A stretch of 64,000 bases of DNA from Paulinella micropora (GCA_009731375.1 BJOX01000119.1:488929-552928); one strand, 5' to 3'; shown: positions 49,644 to 62,051, counted from the first letter of the stretch. Numbers and translations: made by a program. The notes: a model not told the origin generated them from the letters alone.

Positions 49644-49955
49644 GCCGGGGTGGTGCGCGTGTTCTTGGAAGAGTCCTACAGGGGCGAGTCTGTGGCCTTG
49701 AGCGAGACCTGTTTGTACAACGCGGTGGTCGGCGGCAGCGTGGCCGCAGTGCGCCTCGTGCTTGAACACAAGGCAGATGTCAATGCTACGCCCTGTCCAT
49801 ACCCCGAGCCCTTCTTCTCGGTGCCAGCGCGGGGCACGCAGCCGGCCTTGGAGCATTCCCAGCCCCCAGCACTGTTGGTGGCTTGCTTACTGGATAATTT
49901 GGAAGCTGTCAATGTTTTGTTGGAGCACAAGGCAGACGTGGAGCTGCAAGACCAG
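49644..49955 (+). CDS. Exon 47: two ankyrin repeats with a Pro-rich insert
   Basis: After TTCTGCAG it reads AGVVRVFLEESYRGESVALS, ETCLYNAVVGGSVAAVRLVL, EHKADVNATPCPYPEPFFSV, a Pro-rich insert, ALLVACLLDNLEAVNVLLEH and KADVELQDQ to GTGCGG; 104 codons, phase 0. Two LLEHKADV motifs mark ankyrin repeat ends. It is the largest ankyrin exon. Confidence 0.85.
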
Positions 49956-49990
49956 GTGCGGTCTACCTACCTACCTATCTATCTACCTAC

Positions 49991-50043
<53 letters not shown>

Positions 50044-50136
50044 CACTCCTTCATTCATCCATCTATCCATCTCCATCTATCCAGATCTAACTATCTACCT
50101 CACGCATGCACTACACTGTTATCTGTATGCTGCCAG
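49956..50136. repeat. (CTAC/CTAT)n intron
   Basis: Short tetranucleotide intron from donor GTGCGG to acceptor CTGCCAG. Confidence 0.85.
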
Positions 50137-50275
50137 GGCGGTCACTCTGCGGTTCACGCTGCATACGCGTTAGCCCGTCCTCATCCTCCCTCCGATCATG
50201 ACACTCAGTCTAACCAGTCAAGTACTACCGACGAAAAAGAAAGCAAGCAGGAGACCGTCGGCGGGCAACCGGCTG
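50137..50275 (+). CDS. Exon 48: ankyrin-like start and polar loop
   Basis: After ATGCTGCCAG it reads GGHSAVHAAYALARPHPPSD, then HDTQSNQSSTTDEKESKQET and VGGQPA, one G before GTATGT. GGHSAVHAA fits an ankyrin turn and helix; the rest is a disordered insert. Phase 0 in, phase 1 out. Confidence 0.75.
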
Positions 50276-50662
50276 GTATGTAGAAATGTATGTATATATG
50301 TGTATGTGTGTGTGTGTATGTATGTATGTATGTATGTATGTATGTATGTATGTATGTATGTATGGAATATGAATGATTGTATCAATGTATTTACTCTGTC
50401 TACACTGCTTGTTTGCTGACTTGACTGCCAGACCACACACTGGCTGACTTGATTTGCTAGCGCGCCTGCACTGCTTGCTTGCTGACTTGCTTTGCCAGGC
50501 CACACAATGGCTGACTTGATTTGCTGGGCCACAGAATGGCTGACTTGATTGGCTAGCGCGCCTACACTGCTTGCTTGCTTACTTGATTTGCTAGGCCACA
50601 CAATGGCTGACTTGATTTTGCTAGCGCGCCTGCACTGCTTGCTTGCTGACTTGCTTGGCCAG
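50276..50662 (+). repeat. (TATG)n and four copies of the exon 49 start
   Basis: A TATG array from the exon 48 donor, then GACTTGCTTTGCCAGGCCAC and ACACAATGGCTGACTTGATT units near 50425, 50494, 50523 and 50588, each with the GCC-CAC-ACG-ATGG-like exon start. Confidence 0.88.
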
Positions 50663-50886
50663 GCCACACGATGGCTGGTCGCGCGCTGCTCGAGGCTCTA
50701 GTCAAGGCTGGAGCCAAACTCAACGCGCAGAACAGGTGGAGGCAGACCCCGCTGATGCTGGCCGCGAAGCAAGGCGGGAAAGAAGGTGCAGCGGCGCTGC
50801 TGGCGCTGAAGGCGGACCACATCAGCCAGGACAACGAGGGCTTGACGGCTCTGATGTGGGCGTGCGTCTCCCGAGAACCAGAACTG
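50663..50886 (+). CDS. Exon 49: two ankyrin repeats
   Basis: After TTGGCCAG, GC completes Gly; it reads HTMAGRALLEALVKAGAKLN, AQNRWRQTPLMLAAKQGGKE, GAAALLALKADHISQDNEGL and TALMWACVSREPEL to donor GTGCGT. It contains R-Q-T-P-L-M-L-A-A and G-L-T-A-L-M-W-A. Phase 1 in, phase 0 out. Confidence 0.86.
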
Positions 50887-51030
50887 GTGCGTGCTACAGC
50901 GAGCCAGCGATCTAACTATCTATCTATCTATATATCTATCTATCTATCTATCTATCTATCAATCTATCTGTCTGTCTATCTATCTATCTATCTATTTATC
51001 TGTCTGTCTATCTGTCTGTCTGTCTATCTA

Positions 51031-52321
51031 AGAGGTGGTCGGAAAGTTTCTGTGCATACATCAACCCTATCTTTCCCTGAGGTAGCGCTGCAGCCGGTAG
51101 CCCAGGTTATATTGCACAGCAAGTACAGCACCCACAGGTGTGTGTCCCTCAACCGCACCTGCCCACTCGCTTTCCCTGGCGAGAGTTTGAAAAGTTAGAA
51201 AGCTGTCAAAATCGGGTCTGACAAAAGGCCATTTTGGGACTGTAGGATTTTACTTATAACTACTTCCTTCTTCTAAGCCTCGAGCAAAGCTATCTTGCCG
51301 CTGCAGTGTTGGGGTGCTGCGGTCGTGAGCTTGCACAGGATGCAGCTAGTCAGTCCGTTCGCCCCCCGTGTTGATGACAGTTAACAGTCTTTTTTTCATT
51401 CTGGTCGCATATTTCTGCCCTATCTTTCAAGTCCATCTCTCGCCAGATCTTGAGCAGTCAGCGCTGTAATGCGGGCATGGTCGTTGGGCGCTTGTCACTC
51501 AGCTTTTCATTCGTGCGTGCTGGATCGTGTTCAGATCGGCAGACTTGGGGCAAACTTGGCCTTGTCCCGAGGGACCTTCGTCCGACCGCTGTTGGGACTA
51601 TTTTAAACCATTCTAGAATATTGCCAAGGAGAGCGAGTGGAGAGGTATGACTGCGGGGCATGCATCTGTGGGCGTTACGCGTGCTGTGCATGTAAGCTGA
51701 ACTACAGATTGCAGTGCTTGCTCAGGGAAAGATAACCTCCTTGTCCCGAGGGTGGTCCTTTGTGTCGATTTTGAACCCTTTTCAAACTTTCCTAATTCTT
51801 GCCAGGTAGAGCGAGTGGGAGGGTGTCATTGCGGGGCACACATCTCTGGGCATTATGCGTGCTGTGCATATAAGCTGCGCCATATATTGCAGCGCTTGCT
51901 CAGGGAGATAGCCTCCTGGTCCCTGAGGGCGGTCCCTTGTCGGACCATCCTGGATACATGCATACTTTCACCCTATCTTTCCCTGAGCAATCGCCACAGC
52001 CTCTGGCGCAGGTGATATGTACAGCATGCATGGCACCCACAGATGTGTTTTCCTCAAGCACACCTCCCCACTCGCTGTTGCTGGAGAGAATTTAGAGAAG
52101 TTGAAAAAGTGTCGAAATCGGGCCTTTTGTCAGACCCGATTTTTGACAGCTTTCTAACTTTTTCAAACTCTCGCCAGGGAAAGCGAGTGGGCAGGTGCGG
52201 TTGAGGGACACACACCTGTGGGTGCTGTACTTGCTGTGCAATATAACCTGGGCTACAGGCTGCAGCGCTACCTCAGTGAAAGATAGGGTTGATGTATGCA
52301 CAGAAACTTTCCGACCACCTC

Positions 52322-52322
<1 letters not shown>
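51031..52322. mobile_element. Foldback element with about 200-bp inverted arms and TA duplication
   Basis: The arms 51031-51231 and 52121-52322 are near-perfect reverse complements, starting AGAGGTGGTCGGAAAGTTTC and ending its complement, flanked on both sides by TA. That target duplication fits Tc1/mariner-type DNA transposons. No transposase ORF is visible. The interior holds diverged arm-like pieces near 51620-51735 and 51800-51915 (right-arm sense) and 51960-52115 (left-arm sense). Non-autonomous or decayed. Confidence 0.82.
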
Positions 52323-52359
<37 letters not shown>

Positions 52360-52726
52360 GTCTATCTGTCTGTCTATCTATCTATCTATCTGTCTGTCTG
52401 TCTATCTATCTGTCTGTCTGTCTGTCGGTCTATCGATCCTTGTCTTTCTTTGCTTTCCTTTCTTTGTTTCCGTTTCAACTTCTTCGACCTATTTTTCAAT
52501 AGTAAAAAGTTCCTATTTGGTAAGAACAACGAACAATGACTTCAAGCGCTTCGATCTCAGTCAATATTTGCATCTACACCTGTGTTATGGCTCATCAGAA
52601 AGCTCTTGATGGGAGCTTTCAAACCAGCCACTACAGAAGTGCACGAGGATCAGAACCTGAGAACGAAGCGCTTGAAGCCATTGCGGAATGTGGGCCAGGA
52701 CAAGGAACTTCTCACTTGCCTCGCAG
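52323..52726. other. (CTAT/CTGT)n then unique intron sequence with a small inverted repeat
   Basis: CTAT/CTGT to 52440. The unique stretch 52440-52726 contains CTTCAAGCGCTTCG (52541) and its complement CGAAGCGCTTGAAG (52664), a possible small inverted-repeat element. It ends at the exon 50 acceptor CCTCGCAG. Confidence 0.65.
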
Positions 52727-52876
52727 GTGAAACTGCTGTTGGCGCATGATGGGCGTTATCTGCATTGGGGCAAGGCGGCGGGCGTCATCCGCCAGCAAGC
52801 CTACACTGCCATCCACTTCGCCGCCGCCAACCAAGGCGCCGCAAGTGTCAAAGAGCTGCTTAAAGTGGGTGCTCAG
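52727..52876 (+). CDS. Exon 50: ankyrin repeat
   Basis: After GCCTCGCAG it reads VKLLLAHDGRYLHWGKAAGV, IRQQAYTAIHFAAANQGAAS and VKELLKVGAQ to GTATTA; 50 codons, phase 0. It holds the end of one repeat and most of another (AYTAIHFAA, VKELLKVGA). Confidence 0.85.
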
Positions 52877-53011
52877 GTATTAGGCTATCTATCTATCCAT
52901 CTATCGATCTATCTATCTATCGATCTATCGATCTATCTATCTATCGATCTATCTATAGCAATAATATGCAGTCAGATACGTAGCTTTCTCGGTACTCGGT
53001 TTATTATCTAT

Positions 53012-53042
<31 letters not shown>

Positions 53043-53363
53043 GTCTGTCTATCTATCTATCTATCTATCTATCCATCTATCTATCTATCGATCTATCTAT
53101 CGATCTATCTATCTATCGATCTATCTATCGATCGATCTGTCTATCTATCTATCTATCTACCTACCTATGTACCTATGTACCTACCTACCTACATACCTAC
53201 CTACATACCTACCTACACACCCATCTACCTATCTATTTATCAATGTTACCATATATACACCTACTTACATACCTCAGTTCCATACCTAATATTACATACC
53301 TACCTACACACTCACCTACCAATCTATTCTCTATGTATCCATCCATCCATCCATCCATCATAG
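52877..53363. repeat. (CTAT/CGAT)n and CTAC intron
   Basis: CTAT with CGAT variants, CTAC/CATA and CCAT, to the acceptor ATCATAG. No non-repeat copy of the neighbouring exons is visible. Confidence 0.88.
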
Positions 53364-53429
53364 GTCAATGCCACGGCTCACAACGGAGTGACTCCCCTCA
53401 TGCTAGCTGTCAAAAACGGCGACACCGAG
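53364..53429 (+). CDS. Exon 51: ankyrin repeat core
   Basis: After CATCATAG it reads VNATAHNGVTPLMLAVKNGD then TE to donor GTAATG; 22 codons, phase 0. G-V-T-P-L-M-L-A-V-K-N-G-D is canonical. A copy of its end (GCTGTCAAAGGCGGCGACAC) with donor GTAATT lies at 53481-53504. Confidence 0.84.
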
Positions 53430-53664
53430 GTAATGTATGTATGTATGTATGTATGTGTGTATGTATGTATGTATGTGTGCTGTCAAAGGCGGCGACACCG
53501 AGGTAATTATGTATGTATGTATGTATGTATGTGTGCATGTGTGCATGTATGTGTGTGTGTATGCATGTATGCATGTATGTATGTATGTATGTATGTATGT
53601 ATGTATGTATGTAGGTGTGCGTGTATGTGTGTGTGTATGTGTGTATGTGTGTATGTATGTATAG
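53430..53664 (+). repeat. (TATG)n with one copy of the exon 51 end
   Basis: TATG/GTGTATG repeats seeded at the donor GTAATGTATG, interrupted once by the exon 51 end copy. Confidence 0.88.
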
Positions 53665-53691
53665 GTAGTGTCGATCTTGCTGGACGCTAAG
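53665..53691 (+). CDS. Exon 52: 27-base micro-exon VVSILLDAK
   Basis: Between ATGTATAG and GTACCT. It reads VVSILLDAK, exactly the second helix of an ankyrin repeat, joining exon 51 (KNGDTE) to exon 53 ([10 protein letters not shown]). Phase 0 both sides; the family fit makes this micro-exon credible. Confidence 0.75.
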
Positions 53692-53704
53692 GTACCTCTG
53701 TGTG

Positions 53705-53742
<38 letters not shown>

Positions 53743-53791
53743 GTGTCGTATCATGGTATCGTATCGTATCGTATCGTATCGTATCGTATCG

Positions 53792-53835
<44 letters not shown>

Positions 53836-54262
53836 AAAATATCTATCTATCTATCTATCTATCTACCTCCTATCTCCTACCTACCTACCTGCCTACCTAT
53901 CTACCCATCTTTCTTTTCTCTTTCCTACCTACCTGCTTACCTATCTGCCCATCTTTCTTTTCTCTTTCCTACCTACCTGCCTACCTATCTACCCATCTTT
54001 CTTTTCTCTTTCCTACCTACCTGCCTACCTATCTACCCATCTTTCTTTTCTCTTTCCTACCTACCTGCCTACCTATCTACCCCTCTTTCTTTCCTCTTTC
54101 TTTGGCTTTGTTTTTCCTGTAGGCAGAACTATCTATATATCTATCTATCTATCTATCTATCCATCTATCTATCCATCTATCTATCTATCTATCTATCCAT
54201 CTATCTATTTGTTTTTCCTGTAGGCAGAACTATCTATCTATCTATCTATCTATCTTATCTAT

Positions 54263-54303
<41 letters not shown>

Positions 54304-54328
54304 CATCCATCCATCTATCCATCCATCC

Positions 54329-54368
<40 letters not shown>

Positions 54369-54436
54369 GTCTATCTATCTATCGATCGATCTATCTGTCT
54401 ATCTATTGATCGATCTATCTATCGATCTATCTATCG

Positions 54437-54513
<77 letters not shown>

Positions 54514-54554
54514 GGCAGACCTATAGCCAACAAGAACTATCCATCTATCTATCC

Positions 54555-54588
<34 letters not shown>

Positions 54589-54662
54589 ATCTATATCTAT
54601 ATCTATCTATCTATCTATCTCTCTATCTATATCTATATCTATTTATCTGTCTATTTATCTAC

Positions 54663-54697
<35 letters not shown>

Positions 54698-54698
54698 G
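53692..54698 (+). repeat. CTAT and TCGTA arrays with copies of the exon 53 start
   Basis: CTAT, (GTATC)n, and a repeat of about 50 bases (CATCTTTCTTTTCTCTTTCC and CTACCTGCCTACC) at 53900-54110. CCTGTAGGCAGAACTATCTA (54116, 54218) and CTAGGCAGACCTATAGCCAA (54511) are degenerate starts of exon 53. Confidence 0.85.
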
Positions 54699-54769
54699 GC
54701 CGACCTGGCCATTGCCAACAAGAATGGCACCACAGCCCTGCACTACGCCGTTCTCAGCGGATTTGCAAA
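54699..54769 (+). CDS. Exon 53: ankyrin repeat core
   Basis: After (CTAT)nCTAG it reads [20 protein letters not shown] then GFA, ending AA before GTAATC; exon 54's T gives Asn. [10 protein letters not shown] is canonical. Three degenerate start copies lie upstream and two end copies downstream. Confidence 0.85.
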
Positions 54770-54802
54770 GTAATCTGTCTATCTATCTATCTATCTATCT
54801 AC

Positions 54803-54850
<48 letters not shown>

Positions 54851-54931
54851 ATATCTATCTATCACAGCCCGCCCTGCACTACGCCGTTCTCAGCGAATTT
54901 GCAAAGTAATCTGTCTATCTATCTATCTATA

Positions 54932-54976
<45 letters not shown>

Positions 54977-55038
54977 AAGCCCTGCACTACGCCGTGCTCA
55001 GCGGATTTGCAAAGTGATCTACCTATCTACCTATCTAC

Positions 55039-55100
<62 letters not shown>

Positions 55101-55202
55101 GTGTGTCTATCTATCTATCTATCTATCTACCTATCTATCTACCTATCTATCTATCTATCTATCTACCTATCTATCTATCTATCTATCTATCTATTTATCT
55201 AT

Positions 55203-55236
<34 letters not shown>

Positions 55237-55241
55237 GTATG

Positions 55242-55276
<35 letters not shown>

Positions 55277-55470
55277 GTATGTCTATCTATCTATCTATCT
55301 ATCTATCTGTGTGTCTATCTATCTATCTGTCTATCTATCTATCTATCTATCTATCTATGTGTCTATCTATCTATCTATCTATCGATCGATCTATCTATCT
55401 ATCTATCTATCTATCTCTATCTCTATCTCTATCTCTATCTATCTATCTATCTATATATCTATCTATCTAG
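54770..55470 (+). repeat. (CTAT)n with two copies of the exon 53 end
   Basis: CCCTGCACTACGCCGTTCTC to GCAAAGTAATC at about 54874-54911, and CCCTGCACTACGCCGTGCTC to GCAAAGTGATC at about 54979-55020. The rest is CTAT with CTGT variants to CTAG. Confidence 0.9.
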
Positions 55471-55515
55471 TTTGGTTGAATTGCTTCTCGCCAGCGGAGC
55501 CAATGACTCCGCCAG
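55471..55515 (+). CDS. Exon 54: ankyrin helix [14 protein letters not shown]
   Basis: After (CTAT)nCTAG, T completes Asn; then [14 protein letters not shown], ending AG before GTATGT. It is the second helix and loop of the repeat begun in exon 53. Phase 2 in and out. Confidence 0.8.
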
Positions 55516-56657
<1,142 letters not shown>

Positions 56658-56699
56658 ATCCTCCAGTGCGTACTTCGGGCTGCTGTATGCGGCGCAGGC

Positions 56700-56701
<2 letters not shown>
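56658..56701 (+). CDS. Exon 55: ankyrin helix [14 protein letters not shown]
   Basis: After ATCTCAG, A completes Arg; then [14 protein letters not shown], one G before GTATAT. Four downstream copies of its end (GCGTACTTCGGGCTGCTGTA, then CGCGGCGCAGG) lie near 56837, 56986, 57132 and 57309. Confidence 0.75.
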
Positions 56702-56798
<97 letters not shown>

Positions 56799-56880
56799 TG
56801 TATGTATATATGCAAGCATGCATGTATGTATGTATGCGTACTTCGGGCTGCTGTACGCGGCGCAGGCAGGTATATATATA

Positions 56881-56963
<83 letters not shown>

Positions 56964-57017
56964 TGTATGTATGTATGTATGTATGCGTACTTCGGGCTGC
57001 TGTACGCGGCGCAGGTA

Positions 57018-57084
<67 letters not shown>

Positions 57085-57162
57085 GTGTGTATATATATAT
57101 GTGTATGTATGTATGTATGTATGTATGTATGTGTACTTCGGGCTGCTCTACGCGGCGCAGGC

Positions 57163-57219
<57 letters not shown>

Positions 57220-57451
57220 TGTATGTATGTATGTATGTATGTATGTATGTGTATGTATGTATGTATGTATGTATGTATGTATGTATGTATGTGTATGTAT
57301 GTATGTATGCGTACTTCGGGCTGCTGTACGCGGTGCAGGTATGTATGTATGTATGTATGTATGTATGTATGTATGTATGTATGTATGTATGTATATATGT
57401 ATGTATGTATGTATATGTATATATGTATGTGTATATATGTATATATGTATG

Positions 57452-57485
<34 letters not shown>

Positions 57486-57594
57486 TGTATGCATGCATGT
57501 ATTTATGTATGTATATAAGTATCTGTGTGTGTACGTATGTACGTATGAACGTATGTTTATGTATGTATGTATGTACGTATGTGTGCGTACGCAG
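56702..57594 (+). repeat. (TA)n and (TATG)n with four copies of the exon 55 end
   Basis: Each unit of about 150-180 bases is an exon-end copy, GGTATATATA or GTATGT, a TA tract and a TATG tract. All four copies keep the splice donor. Confidence 0.9.
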
Positions 57595-57641
57595 GCAGTG
57601 AGGATATGGTTCGTGCATTTCTGAAGCGCAACCCCAGTCGG
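57595..57641 (+). CDS. Exon 56: ankyrin helix [15 protein letters not shown]
   Basis: After GTACGCAG, GC completes Gly; then [15 protein letters not shown] to donor GTCAGA. Read-through would stop at TAG 57654-57656. Phase 1 in, phase 0 out. Confidence 0.75.
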
Positions 57642-57721
57642 GTCAGAATGCCTTAGACTACGATCATCATTCACATTTACTATTGATAAAATTTAGATTT
57701 TCATTTAACTTNNNNNNNNNN

Positions 57722-57796
<75 letters not shown>

Positions 57797-57808
57797 ACCA
57801 CACACACA

Positions 57809-57845
<37 letters not shown>

Positions 57846-57989
57846 GCACACACACGCACGCACACACACACACACACACACGCACGCACACACCCACCCA
57901 CACACACACACACACGGACAGACACACGGACAGACACACGGACAGACAGACAGACAGACACACACACACACGCACTTCCCTTCCTGCAG
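57642..57989. repeat. (CT)n and (CA)n array
   Basis: A short AT-rich stretch, a 10-base N run at 57712, CT then CA repeats with CG and GACA variants, to the acceptor TTCCTGCAG. Confidence 0.9.
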
Positions 57990-58098
57990 GCTGATCAGGC
58001 GTGCGCTCTGGCGGCGGCGGCGCAAAAGGGACACACCGCTGTGATGAAGCTCCTGCTAGACGGCGGACTGCCCCCGGATGAGTTCTCTAATGCTGCTG
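57990..58098 (+). CDS. Exon 57: ankyrin repeat
   Basis: After CTTCCTGCAG it reads [20 protein letters not shown] then [16 protein letters not shown], one G before [24 protein letters not shown] is a canonical repeat. Phase 0 in, phase 1 out. Confidence 0.85.
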
Positions 58099-58329
58099 GT
58101 AATGGTGGTGGTGGTGATGGTGATGATGATGATGATGATGACGATGATAAAAATAACAAGCATAATAGTAGTAAAAGTGATAATCGTTGTTATTTATAAG
58201 GTCTGAACAAGAAACAGGAAGTTGCACCACGACAACACGGCGCTGTGCTCACTGCTGATGTCATCGTCATCATCATCATCATCATAATGAGCTGATAATG
58301 ATGATGATGATGCTGCTGCTGCTGCTGAA

Positions 58330-58364
<35 letters not shown>

Positions 58365-58388
58365 GCTGATAATGATGAGAATGATGAT

Positions 58389-58419
<31 letters not shown>

Positions 58420-58469
58420 ATGTTGATGATGATGATGATGGTGCTGCTGCTGATGATGATGCTGATGCT

Positions 58470-58500
<31 letters not shown>

Positions 58501-58552
58501 ATGATGCTGATGATGATAAGCTGATAATGATGAGGATGCTGATGATGATGAT

Positions 58553-58583
<31 letters not shown>

Positions 58584-59260
58584 ATGCTGATGATGATGAT
58601 AGCAGCATCATCATCAGCAGCAGCATCATCAGCATCATCATCAGCAGCATCAGCGTCATCATCATCAGCAGCAGCAGCATCATCATCATCAGCATTCTCA
58701 TCATTATCAGCTCATCATCATCAGCAGTAGCATCAGCAGCAACAGCAGCAGCATCATCAACATCATCAGCATCAACATCATCAACATCATCATCATGATC
58801 ATCATCATCATCATCCACCACCATTTATTATCAGGTTTCAAGCGGACGCTGCACATCATCATCATCAACGTTCATCATCGTCATCAACATCATCATCATC
58901 ATCATCATCATCACCATCATCACCATCATCATCATCATCACCATCATCACCATCATCATCATCATCACCATCATCACCATCATCATCGTCATCATCATCA
59001 CCAGCAGCATCATCACCATCAGCAGCATCATCAACATCATCAACATCATCAACGTTCATCATCATCATCAACATCATCATCAACATCATCATCACCATCA
59101 TCACCATCATGACCATCATCACCATCACCATCATCATCGTCATCATCATCATCATCATCATCATCAACAACAACATCACCATCATCATCATCACCATCAT
59201 CACCATCATCACCATCATCATCATCATCATCACCTCCATCACCATTATCATTGATCATTA
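58099..59260 (+). repeat. (GAT)n and (CAT)n arrays with an early copy of the exon 58 start
   Basis: The donor GTAATG opens GGTGATGATGATG. A copy of the exon 58 start at 58200-58255 (GGTCTGAACAAGAAACAGGA) is followed by GAT/GCT, which flips at about 58601 to the complementary CAT/CAG/CAA orientation. The flip makes a large potential hairpin. Confidence 0.88.
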
Positions 59261-61365
59261 TGTCTGATATGGAACAACAAGCTCCATCACCACAACGCCG
59301 CGCTGCACATCATGATTTACTTCTTACCATTATTATTCTTATCATTATTATTACTGTTATTTGTTATTAATGATTAGGATTGAACTGGAGCAACAAGCTC
59401 CACCACGACAACACGGCGCTGCACAACATCATCATGATTTACTTCTTACCGTTATTATTCTTATCATATTATTATTACTATTATTTGTTATTAATGATTA
59501 GGACTGAACTGCAACAACAAGCTCCACCGCGACAACACGGCGCTGCACAACATCATCATTATTTACTTCTTACCGTTATTATTCTTATCATTATTATTAC
59601 TGTTAGTATCATATGAATTCTTATTAATTATTAGTCTGGACTGGAACAACAAGCTCCACCGCGACAACACGGCGCTGCACAACATCATCATTATTTACTT
59701 CTTACCGTTATTATTCTTATCATCATTATTACTAGTAGTATCATATGAATTCTTATTAATTATTAGTCTGAACTGGAACAAACAAGCTCCACCACGACAA
59801 CGCGGCGCTGCACAACATCATGATTTACTTCTTACCGTTATTATTCTTATCATTATTATTACTACTATTTGTTATTAATGATTAGGACTGAACTGCAATA
59901 ACAAGCTCCACCACGACAACACCGCGCTGCATAACACTTTCATTATTTACTTCTTTTCATTATTATTCTTATCATTATTATTACCATTATATTATGCATT
60001 GTTATTAATGATTATGTCTGATATGTAACAACAAGCTCCACCACGACAACGCGGCGCTGCACAACACTGTCATGATTGACTTATTACCATTATTATTCTT
60101 ATCATTATTATTACTATTATTTGTTATTAATGATTAGGACTGAACTGGAGTAGCAAGCTCCACCACGACAACACGGCGCTGTGCATAACACTGTCATGAT
60201 TTACTTCTTACCGTTATTATTCTTATCATATTATTGTCACTAGTATTTGTTATTAATGATTAGGACTGAACTGGAGCAACAAGCTCCACCACGACAACGC
60301 GGCGCAACACTTTCGTCATTTACTTGTTACCGTTATTGTTCTTATCATTGTTATCTAGTAGTATCGTATGAATTCTTATTAATTATTAGTCTGACCTGGA
60401 ACAAACAGCTCCACCACGACAACACCGCGCTGCACAACATCATCATGATTTACTTCTTACCGTTATTATTATTATCATTATTATTATTATTACTATTATT
60501 ATAATTATATACATTGTTATTAATGACTGGTCTGAACTGGAACAACAAGCTCCGCCGCGACAACACGGCGCTGTGCACATCACTGTCATGATTGACTTCT
60601 TACCGTTATTATTATTCTTATTATTATTATTATTATTTTGGACACCGTGATAGCCCAGTGGTCAAGTTCTACCATCTGGGCCCTGTCACCAGTTCGATTC
60701 CCGTCGGTGCCACCAGTATTTTCATTGAACATACCGATCCGTCTGGACCAGTATTTTCATTGAACATACCGGCCCGTCTGGAAGTGTTGGAACTGCCCTT
60801 GCGGGGGTGTCATTAGAGCTTATCGTCAATTCTTCGTACTCCCCTCACGGGTGAGACGATGGAGGCGCATGTGCAGAAATGCATCAGCCATTGACAGAGA
60901 AGCACTATTATTATTATTATTATTATTACATACATGGTTACTAATTATTAGTCTGAACTGGAACAACCACGACAGCACCGTACTGCACAAAACTATCATG
61001 ATTTACTACCACCACGATTATTCTTATCATTATTATTACCATTATGATATTATGAATTGTTATTAATTCCTATCATTATTATTACCATTATGATATTATG
61101 CATTGTTATTAATGATTAGGTCTGATATGGAACAAACAGCTGCACCACGAACACCGCGCTGCACATCACTGTCATGATTGACTTACCGTTATTATTCTTA
61201 TCATTATTATTTCTAGCAGTATCATATGAATTCTTATTGATTATTAGTCGGAACTGGAACAAACAGCTCCACCACGACAACGTGGCGCTGCACATCATCA
61301 TGATTTACTTCTTACCATTATTATTCTTATCATTATTACTACTATTATTTGTTATTAATGATTAG
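59261..61365 (+). repeat. About 13 further tandem copies of the exon 58 start
   Basis: A unit of about 120-130 bases: ATTAGGACTGAACTGGAGCA, ACAAGCTCCACCACGACAAC, ACGGCGCTGCAC, then TTACTTCTTACCGTTATTAT and TTATTAATGATTAG. Exon-like parts start near 59267, 59377, 59501, 59634, 59766, 59885, 60018, 60138, 60264, 60390, 60530, 60952, 61122 and 61247. A SINE (60640-60907) interrupts it. Confidence 0.9.
60640..60907 (+). mobile_element. SINE copy B4, full length, with internal duplication
   Basis: Starts GGACACCGTGATAGCCCAGT with B box GTTCGATTCC. CAGTATTTTCATTGAACATA occurs twice (60714, 60749), a duplication of about 35 bases. It ends GAGAAGCAC with an (ATT)n tail and lies inside the exon 58 start array. 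Confidence 0.88.
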
Positions 61366-61447
61366 GACTGAACTGGAGCAACAAGCTTCACCACGACAAC
61401 ACCGCGCTGCACTGGGCGGTCTCCGCAGACCAGCTTGGCGCTGTCAA
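61366..61447 (+). CDS. Exon 58: ankyrin repeat core
   Basis: After AATGATTAG, GA completes Gly; then [20 protein letters not shown] and DQLGAV, ending AA before [14 protein letters not shown] is canonical. It is the only copy in the array that continues past CTGCAC into TGGGCGGTC and a donor. Phase 1 in, phase 2 out. Confidence 0.83.
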
Positions 61448-61461
61448 GTATATCTATCTAC

Positions 61462-61515
<54 letters not shown>

Positions 61516-61524
61516 GTCTATCTG

Positions 61525-61556
<32 letters not shown>

Positions 61557-61664
61557 CCTATCTATCCATCTATCCATCCATCCATCCATCTATCCATCCA
61601 TCCATCTATCCATCCGTCCGTCCATCCATCCATCCGTCCATCTATCTATCGAACCTTTTTACAG
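61448..61664. repeat. (CTAT/CCAT)n intron seeded at the donor
   Basis: Donor GTATATC leads straight into CTAT then CCAT repeats, ending CTTTTTACAG. Confidence 0.9.
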
Positions 61665-61761
61665 GCTGCTGGTAGATAGCAAGGCGGACGTCAACAAGCC
61701 TAACGCAGAGGGCGTGCGTCCGATCTTCAAAGCGCCCCGCGTGAAATCCATGTGGATGGAG
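61665..61761 (+). CDS. Exon 59: ankyrin repeat end and start of the next
   Basis: After CTTTTTACAG, G completes Lys; then [20 protein letters not shown] and [12 protein letters not shown] to donor [16 protein letters not shown] is a canonical repeat end. Possible decayed copies of its end lie near 61885-61919 and 62745-62767. Phase 2 in, phase 0 out. Confidence 0.82.
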
Positions 61762-61956
61762 GTCACTTGATACATCTTATCGAATCTTTCTTATCTTATC
61801 TATCTTATCTATCTCTGACATCTTATCTATACATCTTATCTATCTTTCTTATCTATCTATCTTATCTATCTCTAATACATGATTTCACGCGCCCCGCGTT
61901 CGGCCTATCTGGATGGAGGTCAGTAGAGTTTATATATATACATATATATATATATA

Positions 61957-62006
<50 letters not shown>

Positions 62007-62007
62007 A

Positions 62008-62051
<44 letters not shown>

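Noticed and set aside
51450-52301. ORFs inside the foldback element as a transposase
   Set aside because: They are short, and the same peptide arises from both arms because the arms are inverted copies. No catalytic acidic triad can be seen.
58282-58824. Asp/Met/His-rich ORFs on both strands
   Set aside because: Translations of GAT/CAT trinucleotide arrays.
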